Shown piece after piece: positions 53,795 through 63,500 of a stretch of 64,000 nucleotides of DNA. This stretch comes from Moheibacter stercoris (GTDB lineage: Bacteria > Bacteroidota > Bacteroidia > Flavobacteriales > Weeksellaceae), in NCBI RefSeq assembly GCF_040545805.1, contig NZ_JBEPMO010000001.1, forward strand, positions 186,001-250,000, written 5' to 3'. Each line of letters begins with the position of its first letter. Position 1 is the stretch's first letter. The notes beneath the pieces were generated by a model that was not told the origin of the DNA, did no database searches, and worked only from the letters and a program-made list of their open reading frames with translations. The translations under genes and the position numbers were made by a program.

Positions 53795-55495
53795 ATGCAG
53801 AAATTAAGGTTTTTAATCCTATTTATTTTCATTTTCAATCCAATTTTTCTGTATTGTCAACAAGCAGACTCTTTAAGTTCGATGCCAAATCGGTACTTAG
53901 TTGCCAAGTTAGACAGCCTTCAATTTGACAAAAACAACCCAATGGTCTGGGTATATTTGGGTGCTTACATCAAAAATGCCAAAATAAAAGAAGATTATAA
54001 AACACTTTTTTACGGATATAGAACAGCTGTTTTTCATTCTGAAGGTGACACCAAATTAGCCTATTCTGACAGCGCCCTTATGTCAGCAAAAAAAATAAAC
54101 GATTCTGATTTTATTGGACAAGCTTATTATTTAAAAGGTCATATTTTCTACGAAAAGCGCGAATATAAGAATACACTCGATAATTATTTGTTGGCCAATG
54201 AAATTTTAAGTACTTCCAAAGATCATTTTACCATCCACCAAGTGAATTACGGAATTGCTGTGGTTAAATCCTATTTAGGATATTATTCAGATGCGCTACC
54301 TTTGTTACAAGCTTCAGCGGAGTATTTTCATAATCATAAATCGGCCGATGGAAATTTGTACTACATAAGATGTCTTTTTAGAAAAGGCGAAATCTACCAA
54401 AACATGGGAAATTTCGCAAAAGCCAAAGAAGTGAATTTGTTGGGTTTACAAGAATCCATTAAGTATGAAGAGAAAATTCAAGAACAATATTTCAACTTAG
54501 CAATTGGAGTCGATGAATTCAACGATAAAAATTATGCATTAAGCATTAAAAATATCGAAAAAGCTCTTCCTACCATGCAAGAAAACAGCTATTTTGAAAT
54601 GGAGGGTAAGGCTTATTTCTATTTAGCAAAATCTTACCTTGAACTTAAACAAGAAGAAAAAGCGCTTGCCAATTTTGAAATGATTGATAGCCTATTTGTA
54701 AAACACAATTATTTAAATCAACAACTTCGTGGTACTTATGAATGGCTTATTGATCATTATAAATTAACATCCAACAAAGACAAACAGCTTTACTACATCA
54801 ATCAATTATTAAAAGTTGACCAAGTAAATGCTGCCAATAATCAATATTTGGTTCATAAAATCAACAAGGATTATGATACCCAACGTTTGATCAAGGAAAA
54901 GGAACAATTGGAAAAAAATTTCTCCAATTGGCGTTATTACGCAATTGGCTTACTGATATTGTTTTTGTTAATCACTCTTTTGTATTTTCATAAATTCAGA
55001 AAATCACAACAATACAACCAAAAATTGCACCTTCAATACCAAGAATTATTGCGAAAAAACAGAGAAGAAAGAATTTCGGATAGTCAAAATTTAGATAGTC
55101 CTAAAAAAGTGGTAAAAGAAATCCCAGAAAATATTGTGGAAGATTTGCTCAATCGATTGGAGAAATTTGAAAACAATCAAGAATTTTTGAATCGAAATAT
55201 TGACCTTAAATCTCTCGCAGACAAATTCAAAACCAACACAACTTATCTGTCCAAAGTTGTCAATACCTACAAAAAACGAAATTTCAATAGTTACGTCAAC
55301 AAATTACGCATCAATTACATGATTGAACTCTTGAAAAAGGAACCGAAATACAGAAACTATACAATCGAAGCCTTGAGTGAAATTGCCGGATTTACCTCAT
55401 CTCGCCATTTTTCGGATACCTTCCATGCGGAAACGGGTTTAAGGCCAACCTATTTCTTGGAAAAAATTCAAAAAGAGGAGAAAATATCTTTGTAA
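53795..55495 (+). CDS. Membrane-bound TPR regulator with AraC-type DNA-binding domain
   Basis: From ATG 53795 the protein has about 566 residues; an earlier ATG at 53756 would place 13 residues before the signal. It shows a signal sequence (MQKLRFLILFIFIFNP), TPR repeats (about 60-330, e.g. FIGQAYYLKGHIFYEKREY), one membrane helix (about 382-402, YAIGLLILFLLITLLYF), a coiled linker and a C-terminal AraC-like double helix-turn-helix (about 459-560). The latter has LKSLADKFKTNTTYLSKVV and IEALSEIAGFTSSRHFSDTF. Like the LuxR-type protein at 19947, it should sense in the periplasm and bind DNA inside. Targets may be the neighbouring envelope genes, by position only. Confidence 0.88.
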   Translation: MQKLRFLILFIFIFNPIFLYCQQADSLSSMPNRYLVAKLDSLQFDKNNPMVWVYLGAYIKNAKIKEDYKTLFYGYRTAVFHSEGDTKLAYSDSALMSAKKINDSDFIGQAYYLKGHIFYEKREYKNTLDNYLLANEILSTSKDHFTIHQVNYGIAVVKSYLGYYSDALPLLQASAEYFHNHKSADGNLYYIRCLFRKGEIYQNMGNFAKAKEVNLLGLQESIKYEEKIQEQYFNLAIGVDEFNDKNYALSIKNIEKALPTMQENSYFEMEGKAYFYLAKSYLELKQEEKALANFEMIDSLFVKHNYLNQQLRGTYEWLIDHYKLTSNKDKQLYYINQLLKVDQVNAANNQYLVHKINKDYDTQRLIKEKEQLEKNFSNWRYYAIGLLILFLLITLLYFHKFRKSQQYNQKLHLQYQELLRKNREERISDSQNLDSPKKVVKEIPENIVEDLLNRLEKFENNQEFLNRNIDLKSLADKFKTNTTYLSKVVNTYKKRNFNSYVNKLRINYMIELLKKEPKYRNYTIEALSEIAGFTSSRHFSDTFHAETGLRPTYFLEKIQKEEKISL

Positions 55496-55500
55496 TTCGT

Positions 55501-56238
55501 TTAGGGATAAACGATATGCCCCGTGTACATTTGTTCGACTTCCACAATAGGAGGCAGATTTTTTAAGACTAAATTTCCCGTACTCATAATCTTTCCTGAA
55601 ATTTTTTCTACTGGAAACACTATCATATCATTGGTCGAACGATGATAAACCGAAATTTCTTTTGCCCTAAAATTTCCTGCTTCCAAACGGCCATTGGAAC
55701 CCCAAAAGCTTACTTCTAACAAATCCGTGGTTCCTTTTATTTTGAAGACAGAGGAAATATTATCGTTGATTATCAATTTTTGATTCTGAATCTCCATTTC
55801 AAACAAACTTGCAGGTGTGTCTTCCACAATTCCAGATTCCAAAATCAATTCGGGATAGGTCAAAATTCCTTCTGAGCGAATGGAATATTGAGAGGACGAA
55901 TAGATCTTTTCCAAAACGGGTGTCGAAACAAAAACTTTGGCAGTATGATAATTTCGAAGCATTTCACATCCGCTTTGGTTGCTAATTTTCAATTCCCCTT
56001 CAACCACTTCCAATTCAATATCATCCATCAAATTTTTTCCTGCTGTTACCCGAATGATTTGTTCTGGACTTTCCTTTACAATCAATTCGATACCTGTCGA
56101 AATGGAAATTTTGGAAAAATCCTCAACCCAAACTTCTTGGGTTTGAATCTTACCCTCTTTTTTGAAACAGTCTGTTCCTTCATCTGAACAACTCATCAAA
56201 CAAAGTAAAAACAATAGGCTAACAAATAATTTGTACAT
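55501..56238 (-). CDS. GIN-domain (DUF2807) lipoprotein
   Basis: The 245-residue protein has a lipoprotein signal (LLFLLCLMSCSDE, Cys about residue 17). The rest is the head GIN domain, a right-handed beta-helix of short strands (about 35-235): VEDFSKISISTGIELIVKES, LEVVEGELKISN, SSQYSIRSEGIL. Such domains are widespread on Bacteroidota surfaces with unknown role. It converges on the TPR-AraC gene and follows the PagL-like gene by 10 bases, so it is in an operon with it. Confidence 0.88.
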   Translation of the reverse strand: MYKLFVSLLFLLCLMSCSDEGTDCFKKEGKIQTQEVWVEDFSKISISTGIELIVKESPEQIIRVTAGKNLMDDIELEVVEGELKISNQSGCEMLRNYHTAKVFVSTPVLEKIYSSSQYSIRSEGILTYPELILESGIVEDTPASLFEMEIQNQKLIINDNISSVFKIKGTTDLLEVSFWGSNGRLEAGNFRAKEISVYHRSTNDMIVFPVEKISGKIMSTGNLVLKNLPPIVEVEQMYTGHIVYP

Positions 56239-56248
56239 GTTAATTGGT

Positions 56249-57349
56249 TTAAAATCGGATTCCTACAGAAAAATCCATCGATTCAGCTTTGGAAAAATGG
56301 GTTTTCAAGCCCGTTCCAGCAAATAAATTTCGATAGAAATAATACTTTAAGCCCAAATGCTGATACAAAGCAGTATGCGACTTATAATCATCGTAAATAT
56401 AGGCGCCTAATTGCGCTTCAAAAGAAAGCCTATTGATGAACAATTCATATCCGGCAAATAAACCCAAACGTTTTGAGTCCGTATCGGCATCAATTCCTTT
56501 TTCTGGAAACGAAATGGCCATCATTTTGATTTCCTTCTCCAACATCCTTGACAAGAAAACATCCAATCCCAATTGAAAAGCACTCGAACGGGAAATTCGT
56601 TTGTCAAGATGAGCCGAAATATTGAGAAACGGATATTGGCCACTTCCAATAATATGGCTTTCATGAACACCCGAACGAACTGCAAGATTATAGCGGATTG
56701 GTTCTGTATATGCAGAGTCTTTGTTCACTCGTGGATGATAAGTTCTTTCGTTTTTGTGATCAAAGGTATAAGTCAATCCGATATTGGCTCCAACCGTATT
56801 GGCGCTTGTATTGGGTGTTTTGATCGTTCCGTTGGAGTGGTGAATCAAAAACAATCCTGACTTCAATCCCAATCCTTCCCAAATATTTTCCTTTTGGTAA
56901 TTCAACATGAAAAAACTTGCCGGCATAAAATGCGAACCAAAAGCAGCGTTTCGGTAGTTTTTTTCTTTGTCATAGGGATTGGTATTGTAAGCCACGCCCT
57001 GCCCTATTTTCAATTGAAGATTTCGGTTCAGAAAATAAAAACTATAATGTCCATACAATCCATATAAATCTCCTAAGGTTTCATTTTTATTATTTTGGTA
57101 ATGAAACGTCACGCCAAAATCGGGATAATTCATTCTCGATTCCCATTCCTCATTTCCAAAGGTCTTTTGGTTGGCCGAAATAAAAATCCCTTCTGGATGT
57201 TCGGTGATTAAATGCCTGATTTTTTCACTATGCGGCAAAATACTTCCATAGTAATAATTGACATCTACCGAATATTGGGTAGGTGTTTCTTGCGAAAGGA
57301 TCAAACCGCCAATCGATAGAAAAATCAAGAAGGTAATCTGTTTCAACAT
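56249..57349 (-). CDS. PagL-like lipid A 3-O-deacylase / acyloxyacyl hydrolase family protein
   Basis: PagL is an outer-membrane barrel that removes the 3-O acyl chain of lipid A. The 366-residue protein has a signal peptide (about 1-19). Alternating aromatic/aliphatic strands follow, and the tail ends DFSVGIRF, a barrel-type end. The motif LIHHSNGTIKTPN near residue 170 contains the His-x-Ser-Asn pair equivalent to the PagL His/Ser active site. It is longer than classical PagL (~150-180 residues), as usual in Bacteroidota. It heads an operon with the GIN lipoprotein. Activity is inferred. Confidence 0.8.
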   Translation of the reverse strand: MLKQITFLIFLSIGGLILSQETPTQYSVDVNYYYGSILPHSEKIRHLITEHPEGIFISANQKTFGNEEWESRMNYPDFGVTFHYQNNKNETLGDLYGLYGHYSFYFLNRNLQLKIGQGVAYNTNPYDKEKNYRNAAFGSHFMPASFFMLNYQKENIWEGLGLKSGLFLIHHSNGTIKTPNTSANTVGANIGLTYTFDHKNERTYHPRVNKDSAYTEPIRYNLAVRSGVHESHIIGSGQYPFLNISAHLDKRISRSSAFQLGLDVFLSRMLEKEIKMMAISFPEKGIDADTDSKRLGLFAGYELFINRLSFEAQLGAYIYDDYKSHTALYQHLGLKYYFYRNLFAGTGLKTHFSKAESMDFSVGIRF

Positions 57350-57362
57350 AATAAATTGGGCT

Positions 57363-57370
57363 CAAAAATA
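57363..57370 (-). promoter_or_regulatory. Putative -7 box for the PagL-like operon
   Basis: CAAAAATA reads TATTTTTG on the minus strand, 13 bases upstream of the ATG. Confidence 0.45.
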
Positions 57371-57391
57371 AGACAAAACTTAAAAAGGCAG

Positions 57392-57399
57392 TATGTTTG
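57392..57399 (+). promoter_or_regulatory. Putative -7 box for the PLP gamma-synthase gene
   Basis: TATGTTTG matches TAnnTTTG. ATG 57411 would be nearly leaderless, whereas ATG 57432 would leave about 25 bases of leader. Confidence 0.5.
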
Positions 57400-57410
57400 C
57401 ATAGACAATA

Positions 57411-58571
57411 ATGACATCAAAAAATATCGAAATGAAATTCAATACAAAAACCATCCACGGCAATCAACAACATGACCCAAGTACAGGAGCAGTGATGATG
57501 CCGATTTATCAAACCTCAACCTATGTTCAATCAAGCCCTGGAGTTCACAAAGGATATGAATATTCCAGAGGTGCAAACCCAACAAGAACTGCGTTGGAAA
57601 ATGCATTGGCAAGTATTGAAAATGGGACGCATGGTTTTGCTTTTGGATCGGGATTAGCCGCAACGGACTCTGTGATGAAATTGATGAATCCTGGAGATGA
57701 AATCATTGCAATGGATGATTTGTATGGTGGTTCTTATCGAATGTTTACCCGAATTTATCAACGTTACGGATTGAAATTTGAGTTTGTGGACATGACAGAC
57801 GTTTCCAATATCGAACAAAAAATTACCGAGAAAACGAAGTTGATTTGGGTCGAAACTCCAACCAATCCCTTGATGAAAATTGCCGATATTCAAGCGATTT
57901 GTGAATTGGCAAAAGGAAAAGGAATTTTGGTTGCGGTAGACAATACATTTGCCTCTCCTTATTTGCAAAATCCATTGGATTTGGGAGCCGATATCGTGAT
58001 GCACTCTGCTACGAAATATTTGGGGGGACACTCTGATGTTGTTGCAGGTGCTTTGGTCGTGAAAGATGAAGAATTAGCCGAAAAAGTTCATTTCCAATTG
58101 TTTGCAGGAGGAGGAATTTTAGGTCCTCAAGATTCTTACTTGGTTTTAAGAGGAATCAAAACCTTGCATGTGCGTATGCAACGTCATTGTGAAAATGGGA
58201 AAAAAGTGGTTGAATTTTTACAAAATCATCCTAAAATCGGACATGTGTACTATCCAGGATTGGAATCTCACCCAAATCATGAAGTAGCCAAAAAACAAAT
58301 GCGTGATTTTGGAGGAATGGTCTCTTTTACCTTCAAATCTGGTAACGCTGAGGAGGCAAAAAAATTCTTGGAATATGTACGTGTATTCACCTTAGCGGAA
58401 AGTTTAGGAGGAGTTGAATCTCTTGCCAACCATCCAGCGACGATGACGCATGCTTCGATCCCTGCCGATGTACGTGCGAAAAATGGAATCACCGATGATT
58501 TGGTCCGTTTAAGTGTTGGTATTGAAGACATTGACGATTTATTGGCAGACTTAGAAAATGCGCTTAACTAA
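57411..58571 (+). CDS. metB: Cystathionine gamma-synthase / PLP-dependent transsulfuration enzyme
   Basis: The enzyme belongs to the Cys/Met metabolism PLP family: it makes or breaks cystathionine, or forms homocysteine from acyl-homoserine. The 386-residue protein (379 if ATG 57432 is used) shows YEYSRGANPTR, the glycine-rich FGSGLAATDSV, DDLYGGSYRMF, and the PLP Lys in MHSATKYLGGHSD near residue 207. The C-terminal part has SLGGVESLANHPATMTHASI. Distinguishing cystathionine gamma-synthase, gamma-lyase and O-acetylhomoserine sulfhydrylase by eye is unsafe, so the symbol is tentative. A GNAT gene follows after 9 bases. Confidence 0.88.
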   Translation: MTSKNIEMKFNTKTIHGNQQHDPSTGAVMMPIYQTSTYVQSSPGVHKGYEYSRGANPTRTALENALASIENGTHGFAFGSGLAATDSVMKLMNPGDEIIAMDDLYGGSYRMFTRIYQRYGLKFEFVDMTDVSNIEQKITEKTKLIWVETPTNPLMKIADIQAICELAKGKGILVAVDNTFASPYLQNPLDLGADIVMHSATKYLGGHSDVVAGALVVKDEELAEKVHFQLFAGGGILGPQDSYLVLRGIKTLHVRMQRHCENGKKVVEFLQNHPKIGHVYYPGLESHPNHEVAKKQMRDFGGMVSFTFKSGNAEEAKKFLEYVRVFTLAESLGGVESLANHPATMTHASIPADVRAKNGITDDLVRLSVGIEDIDDLLADLENALN

Positions 58572-58580
58572 AATAACTAT

Positions 58581-59426
58581 ATGGTTGAAATCAAAAATTT
58601 AAAGGGAATTTCCACTTCCCAAATTTTAGAAATTTTTAATGAATCATTTTCCGATTATTTGGTTCCAATGAACTTAAATTTGGACCAATTGGAATCAAAA
58701 CTATATACAGAAAACATCAATTGGGATTTCTCAATTGGTGTTTTTTTGGATCAAAATTTAGTAGGATTTATTCTCCATTTTGATGATTTCGAAAATGGAA
58801 AAAAGGTTCTATACAATGGCGGAACAGGCGTTATTCCCTCTCAAAGAGGAAATCGTTGGACGCAAAAAATGTATGATCAATTTCTTCCGATTTTACATGA
58901 AAACGGAATAGAAGAAATTGTTTTGGAAGTGCTCGCAGAAAACGAAAAAGCCGTAAAAGCCTACCAAAAAACAGGATTTGAAACGGAACGAATTGTCAAA
59001 TGTTTCAAAGGTCCAATTCCAAAAGATCTACAAGAAAATAAAGAAATTGAAATTCAGGAAATTTCCACTCCAAAATGGGATACTTTTCAATCCTTTTGGG
59101 ATGTTTTACCAACTTGGCAGAATACTCCATCGGTTTTGGATAGAACGTCAACAAAAAAGATTCTTGGTGCCTATTTAGAAGGAAAACTTGTCGGTTATTT
59201 GGCATTTAACCCAACAACCAAACGTTTGAATCAATTGGCTGTTGATCCACATCACCGAAGAAAATACATTGCAGAAACTCTGTTAGGTCATGCTGGAAAA
59301 GATGAAACTGCGGATTTTGTGGTGCTCAATGTCGATGAAGATGCGGTTGGACTCATTTCACTTTTGAACAAAATGAATTGGACCAATACAGTAGATCAAT
59401 TGGAAATGCGTTTGAAAACGAAATAA
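58581..59426 (+). CDS. Tandem-domain GNAT-like acetyltransferase
   Basis: The 281-residue protein seems to have two GNAT domains. The first (about 1-150) has GTGVIPSQRGNRWTQKMYDQF, a pyrophosphate-binding loop of Gln/Arg-x-x-Gly form, and AYQKTGFETER. The second (about 155-281) has AVDPHHRRKYIAETLL, also a plausible acetyl-CoA loop. The substrate is unknown. The gene follows the PLP enzyme by 9 bases, suggesting co-transcription, but a metabolic link is not evident. It converges on the oxidoreductase gene. Confidence 0.85.
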   Translation: MVEIKNLKGISTSQILEIFNESFSDYLVPMNLNLDQLESKLYTENINWDFSIGVFLDQNLVGFILHFDDFENGKKVLYNGGTGVIPSQRGNRWTQKMYDQFLPILHENGIEEIVLEVLAENEKAVKAYQKTGFETERIVKCFKGPIPKDLQENKEIEIQEISTPKWDTFQSFWDVLPTWQNTPSVLDRTSTKKILGAYLEGKLVGYLAFNPTTKRLNQLAVDPHHRRKYIAETLLGHAGKDETADFVVLNVDEDAVGLISLLNKMNWTNTVDQLEMRLKTK

Positions 59427-59434
59427 TCAGTTTT

Positions 59435-60394
59435 TTAACGTGCAATTTCGTGCGCTCCTTCAATAAATTCGACCAAACGAACAGCATATTTACCATCCAA
59501 AGCAGAAGCTCTATTAGTTTCTAAAGCCGAGACGATTTCTTCAATCGCTTTCGGATGGAAATTTCGTGTTTCAGTAGAATGATTGGATTCAGAATCGATT
59601 GCTTCTACATTGAAGAATTTGACTTCATTCAAATATTGATCTCCGATTTCGATGGTTCCTTTTTCAGCCAAAATTTCAATTCCACTTTTGAAATTTCGTT
59701 CATAAGTAGACGTTGTAAAAATCATACTCCCAACGGCTTCATCTGCTTGAAAATCCAATTTTCCACTATCGGCAAACTCGGTAATTCCTTGATGGTTAAA
59801 ATTATAGAATTTCGCATTAGTACATTTGGTTTCCTCAAACCAATAATTGACAATGTCGATAAAATGCGAAAATTGCGTAAACAAAACGCCACCATCCATC
59901 GCATTGCTTCCATGCCATTCTCTAGTGTTGTAATAATTTTTATTTCGGTTCCAATAGCAATGGATATTCACCATATAGATTTTTCCCAAGGCTTTGTTTT
60001 CCATCAATTCTTTAACCCAACGAACAGGTGGTGAAAACCTCAATTGCATGGAAGAAAAAACGCGTTTTCCTGTCGCTTCTGCTACTTCCAAAATTTCTTT
60101 TGCATCTTGGGAATTCAAAGCGATCGGCTTTTCAATCAACACATGCTTCCCTCCTTTTAGACATTGAATTGCATGTTGTTTGTGCAGTCCATTTGGCGTC
60201 GCAATCACGACTACATCGGTTTGAGCATCTTTCTCTAAAAATTCTTCCAAAGACGAATAAAAAACGGTGTTGGATTCATCTGAAGAACTAGCAACATCAA
60301 TGATCGAAATCAATTGAGCACCTTCTGTATCTTCAATCGCTTGTTTGTGGACTTTGCCAATATGGCCGTTGCCTAATAGAGAAAAATATAGCAT
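59435..60394 (-). CDS. Gfo/Idh/MocA family oxidoreductase
   Basis: The 319-residue NAD(P)-dependent enzyme has an N-terminal Rossmann domain with LLGNGHIGKVHKQAIED and VIATPNGLHKQHAIQCL. The family Lys motif is EKPIAL near residue 90. The C-terminal domain carries the substrate pocket HGSNAMDGGVLFTQFSHFID near 180. Relatives oxidise sugars or inositol, and some act on UDP-GlcNAc-type nucleotide sugars for surface polysaccharides, but no sugar-nucleotide genes lie next to it here. The -7 box lies 40 bases upstream. Confidence 0.92.
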   Translation of the reverse strand: MLYFSLLGNGHIGKVHKQAIEDTEGAQLISIIDVASSSDESNTVFYSSLEEFLEKDAQTDVVVIATPNGLHKQHAIQCLKGGKHVLIEKPIALNSQDAKEILEVAEATGKRVFSSMQLRFSPPVRWVKELMENKALGKIYMVNIHCYWNRNKNYYNTREWHGSNAMDGGVLFTQFSHFIDIVNYWFEETKCTNAKFYNFNHQGITEFADSGKLDFQADEAVGSMIFTTSTYERNFKSGIEILAEKGTIEIGDQYLNEVKFFNVEAIDSESNHSTETRNFHPKAIEEIVSALETNRASALDGKYAVRLVEFIEGAHEIAR

Positions 60395-60433
60395 TTGTTG
60401 ATTTTAATAGCTTAAAATTCCGTGAAATTTCAG

Positions 60434-60441
60434 CAAATATA
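60434..60441 (-). promoter_or_regulatory. Putative -7 box for the Gfo/Idh/MocA gene
   Basis: CAAATATA reads TATATTTG on the minus strand, a perfect TAnnTTTG. Confidence 0.5.
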
Positions 60442-60511
60442 CTCGTATCTGGAAAATTGAAAGTAGTCAATTTGCCCAAACTTTCAATTCCCTCGGAAAA
60501 CTTCAATTTTA

Positions 60512-60519
60512 TATCTTTG
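60512..60519 (+). promoter_or_regulatory. Putative -7 box for the MMPL-acyltransferase-methyltransferase gene
   Basis: TATCTTTG matches TAnnTTTG. It lies 22 bases before the proposed TTG start at 60542. Confidence 0.5.
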
Positions 60520-60541
60520 TTTGAATTTGATACACTAAGAA

Positions 60542-63500
60542 TTGGAATCGTTTTTCATCAAGGTCTACCATCAACTGAAAAAGCAGAAAGTTCTGTTTTT
60601 TTCGGTTTGCTTATTGGTATTTGTATTGTTGGGCTACTGGGCTTCGCGGATGAAGTTCGAGGAAGACATTTCCAAATTGATTCCTTCCAATGAAAATTCG
60701 GAAATCGTTTCAAGGGTTTTACAAAATGTCAATTTTGCCGATAAAATTCTCTTCAACATTCAAAGCGATTCTCAAAATAACCTAGAAGCACTTCAAGCCT
60801 ATACAGATTCAGTTGCTTCGAAGTTTCAAGACGATCCCAATGTAGCAAAATTACAAGCCAAATTTGATGAAAATCAACTGATGGAATTGATGAATTTCGT
60901 CTCGTTTAACCTTCCCTATTATTTAGATGAGGCAGATTATGCGCAAATTGATTCTCTTTTACAACCCGATTCAGTAAGTGAAAAATTGGAAGAAGCCTAT
61001 TCCAACATCCTATCGCCATCGGGATTTGTGACCACCCAAATGATTCGCGAAGATCCTTTTGGAATTAATTTCCTTGGACTGAAAAAATTTCAACATCTAC
61101 AAGCTGCCGACGGATTTGCCATTGAAAACGGATATCTCACCCATGAAAATGGAAAAAATATCTTTCTGTTTCTAACGCCAAAATCAGGTGCCAATGAAAC
61201 GGCCAACAATGCAACATTGGTTGAGAAAATAGAACGAACGATTCAAGAATTGAATCAGGAATTTGCGCAACAAACCATCCATGCAGAATTTTTTGGCTCA
61301 ACGCCTGTTTCAGTTGCCAATGCCAAACGAATCAAGTCTGACATCATTTTGACTTTGTCCATTTCCTTGATTTTGTTGTTTGCTTTGTTTCTGTATTTCT
61401 ACCGTAAACCTCACATTCCACTAATTATTCTTGTTCCAGCCATCTTTGGAAGTTTACTAGGAATGGTTGTTTTGTACTTTTTAAAGGGAACTATTTCAGC
61501 GATTTCCATAGGAATTGGATCTGTTTTATTGGGATTAACCTTGGATTATTCCCTGCATATTTTGAGTCATTACCGAAGCACGGGAGATGTCTCCAAATTG
61601 TTTAGAAGTACGGTGAAACCCTTGTTGATCTGCGCCATTTTCACCGCAGCCGATTTTTTGGTTTTGTTGTTTTTGAAATCAGATGTTTTAAAAGATTTGG
61701 GTGTTTTCGCCGCAGTGAGTGTTTTGGGTGCTGCCGTTTTTGCGTTGATTTTCATTCCTCAAGTTTATTCGCCCAACAAAGAATTACAAGTCAAACAAAA
61801 TACCATTATCGATCGATTGGCGGCTTATGATTTTAGTCGAAATAAAATCTTCATGGCCATTTCCATTCTTTTAATTCTCATCAGTCTTTTCACTTATCGT
61901 CAAGTCGGATTTGAAAATGATTTGAATAAGTTGAATTATATGCCAGAGCAACTAAAAATGGCAGAGAAGAATTTGGACGAATTGAATAATTATTCGGCAA
62001 AATCCATCTATTTGGCTTCTTATGGAAAAGATTACGACGAAGCTTTGGAGGCGAATTCTGAGTTGTTTCAAAACTTGCAACAAGAAGAAAAAAACAAAGA
62101 AATTTTAAACTTTAGTTCCATTGGCGGAATTCTTTTATCGGAAAAAGAACAAGAAGAAAAAATTGCGAAATGGAAAGAATTTTGGAATGAAACAAGAATT
62201 GAAAACCTACGAAATCAACTAATTTCAGAAGGCAGGAAATATGGGTTTAAAGAACACACTTTCCTCCCATTTTATGCGAAATTGGAAGAATCTTATCATC
62301 CCTACAATCTGGCAGAAAATGAGGTTTTGAATAATCTGTTTCTCAACGAATTTGTCAAAGAAGAAAACGGATTGGTGACCATAACTTCAGTTTTGAAAAC
62401 CGACCAACCCAATTTGGAACAACTCATCAAGAAATTTTCCTCGATAGACAATACCTTGGTCATTGACCGAAAACACCTTCAAGAAACCTTTTTGGCCAAT
62501 TTGGAAACCGATTTCAACAAATTATTTTTCATTTCTTCTATCGTTGTTTTCCTCATTTTGTTTCTCTTTTTCCGATCGGTTGAATTAACCTTGATCACGA
62601 ACTTACCGATTTTTGCGGGCTGGTTTGCGACACTCGGTATGATGGGACTATTTGGACTAGATTTCAATGCGTTTAATATTATCATTACCACCTTAATTTT
62701 TGGTTTGGGAGTGGATTATTCCATATTCGTCACAAGAGGATTAATTGAAAAATACACCTATGGAAAAGATGAAATGCCTGCATTTCGATCGGGAATCATC
62801 ATGTCGGCCTTGGCAACGATTTTATGCTTTGGCGTTTTGGTATTTGCCAAACATCCTGCGATTTATTCGATTTCATGGATTCCGATTATCGGATTATTGG
62901 TTGTCGTTTTGATGTCGTTCACGCTTCAGCCTTGGCTCTTCCGATTTTTCATTCAAAAACCACAAGACAACGGAAATACACCACGAACAATTTTCAATAT
63001 CTTGATGACGTTCTTGACGTTCGGTTATTTCTTTGTGGTCGGATTTATTCTCAACATCTTGGCTCAATTACTCATACCGATTATACCGATTAGCCAAAAG
63101 AAAAAACTTCAGGTATTTCATTCGGTCATGCAGAAATATTTCTGGGGATTGATTCATGGAACGCCTTTTATTCCGATTGAAGAAATTGGAAAAGAAAATT
63201 TGGATTTCAAAACGCCCAAAATCATCATCGCCAATCATACATCCCAATTGGATACACCCACGATGGGAATGTTGAGTAAAAAAGCCATTTTCATGGTCAA
63301 TAACCGTGTTTTACAATCGAAATTCTTTGGGAAAGCGATACAAATGGCGGGATTTTATACCTCATCTGAAGATTACGAAACGGGAACCAAAAAAATGGAA
63401 GAAAAGATAAAAGATGGCTATTCCATCATCATTTTTCCAGAAGGAACACGTTCCAAAACTTCTGCCATACAGCGTTTCCACAAAGGAGCTTTTTATTTGG

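Noticed and set aside
60457..60693. 78-codon plus-strand frame over the start of the MMPL gene
   Set aside because: It is in another register than the long MMPL frame and has no homology.
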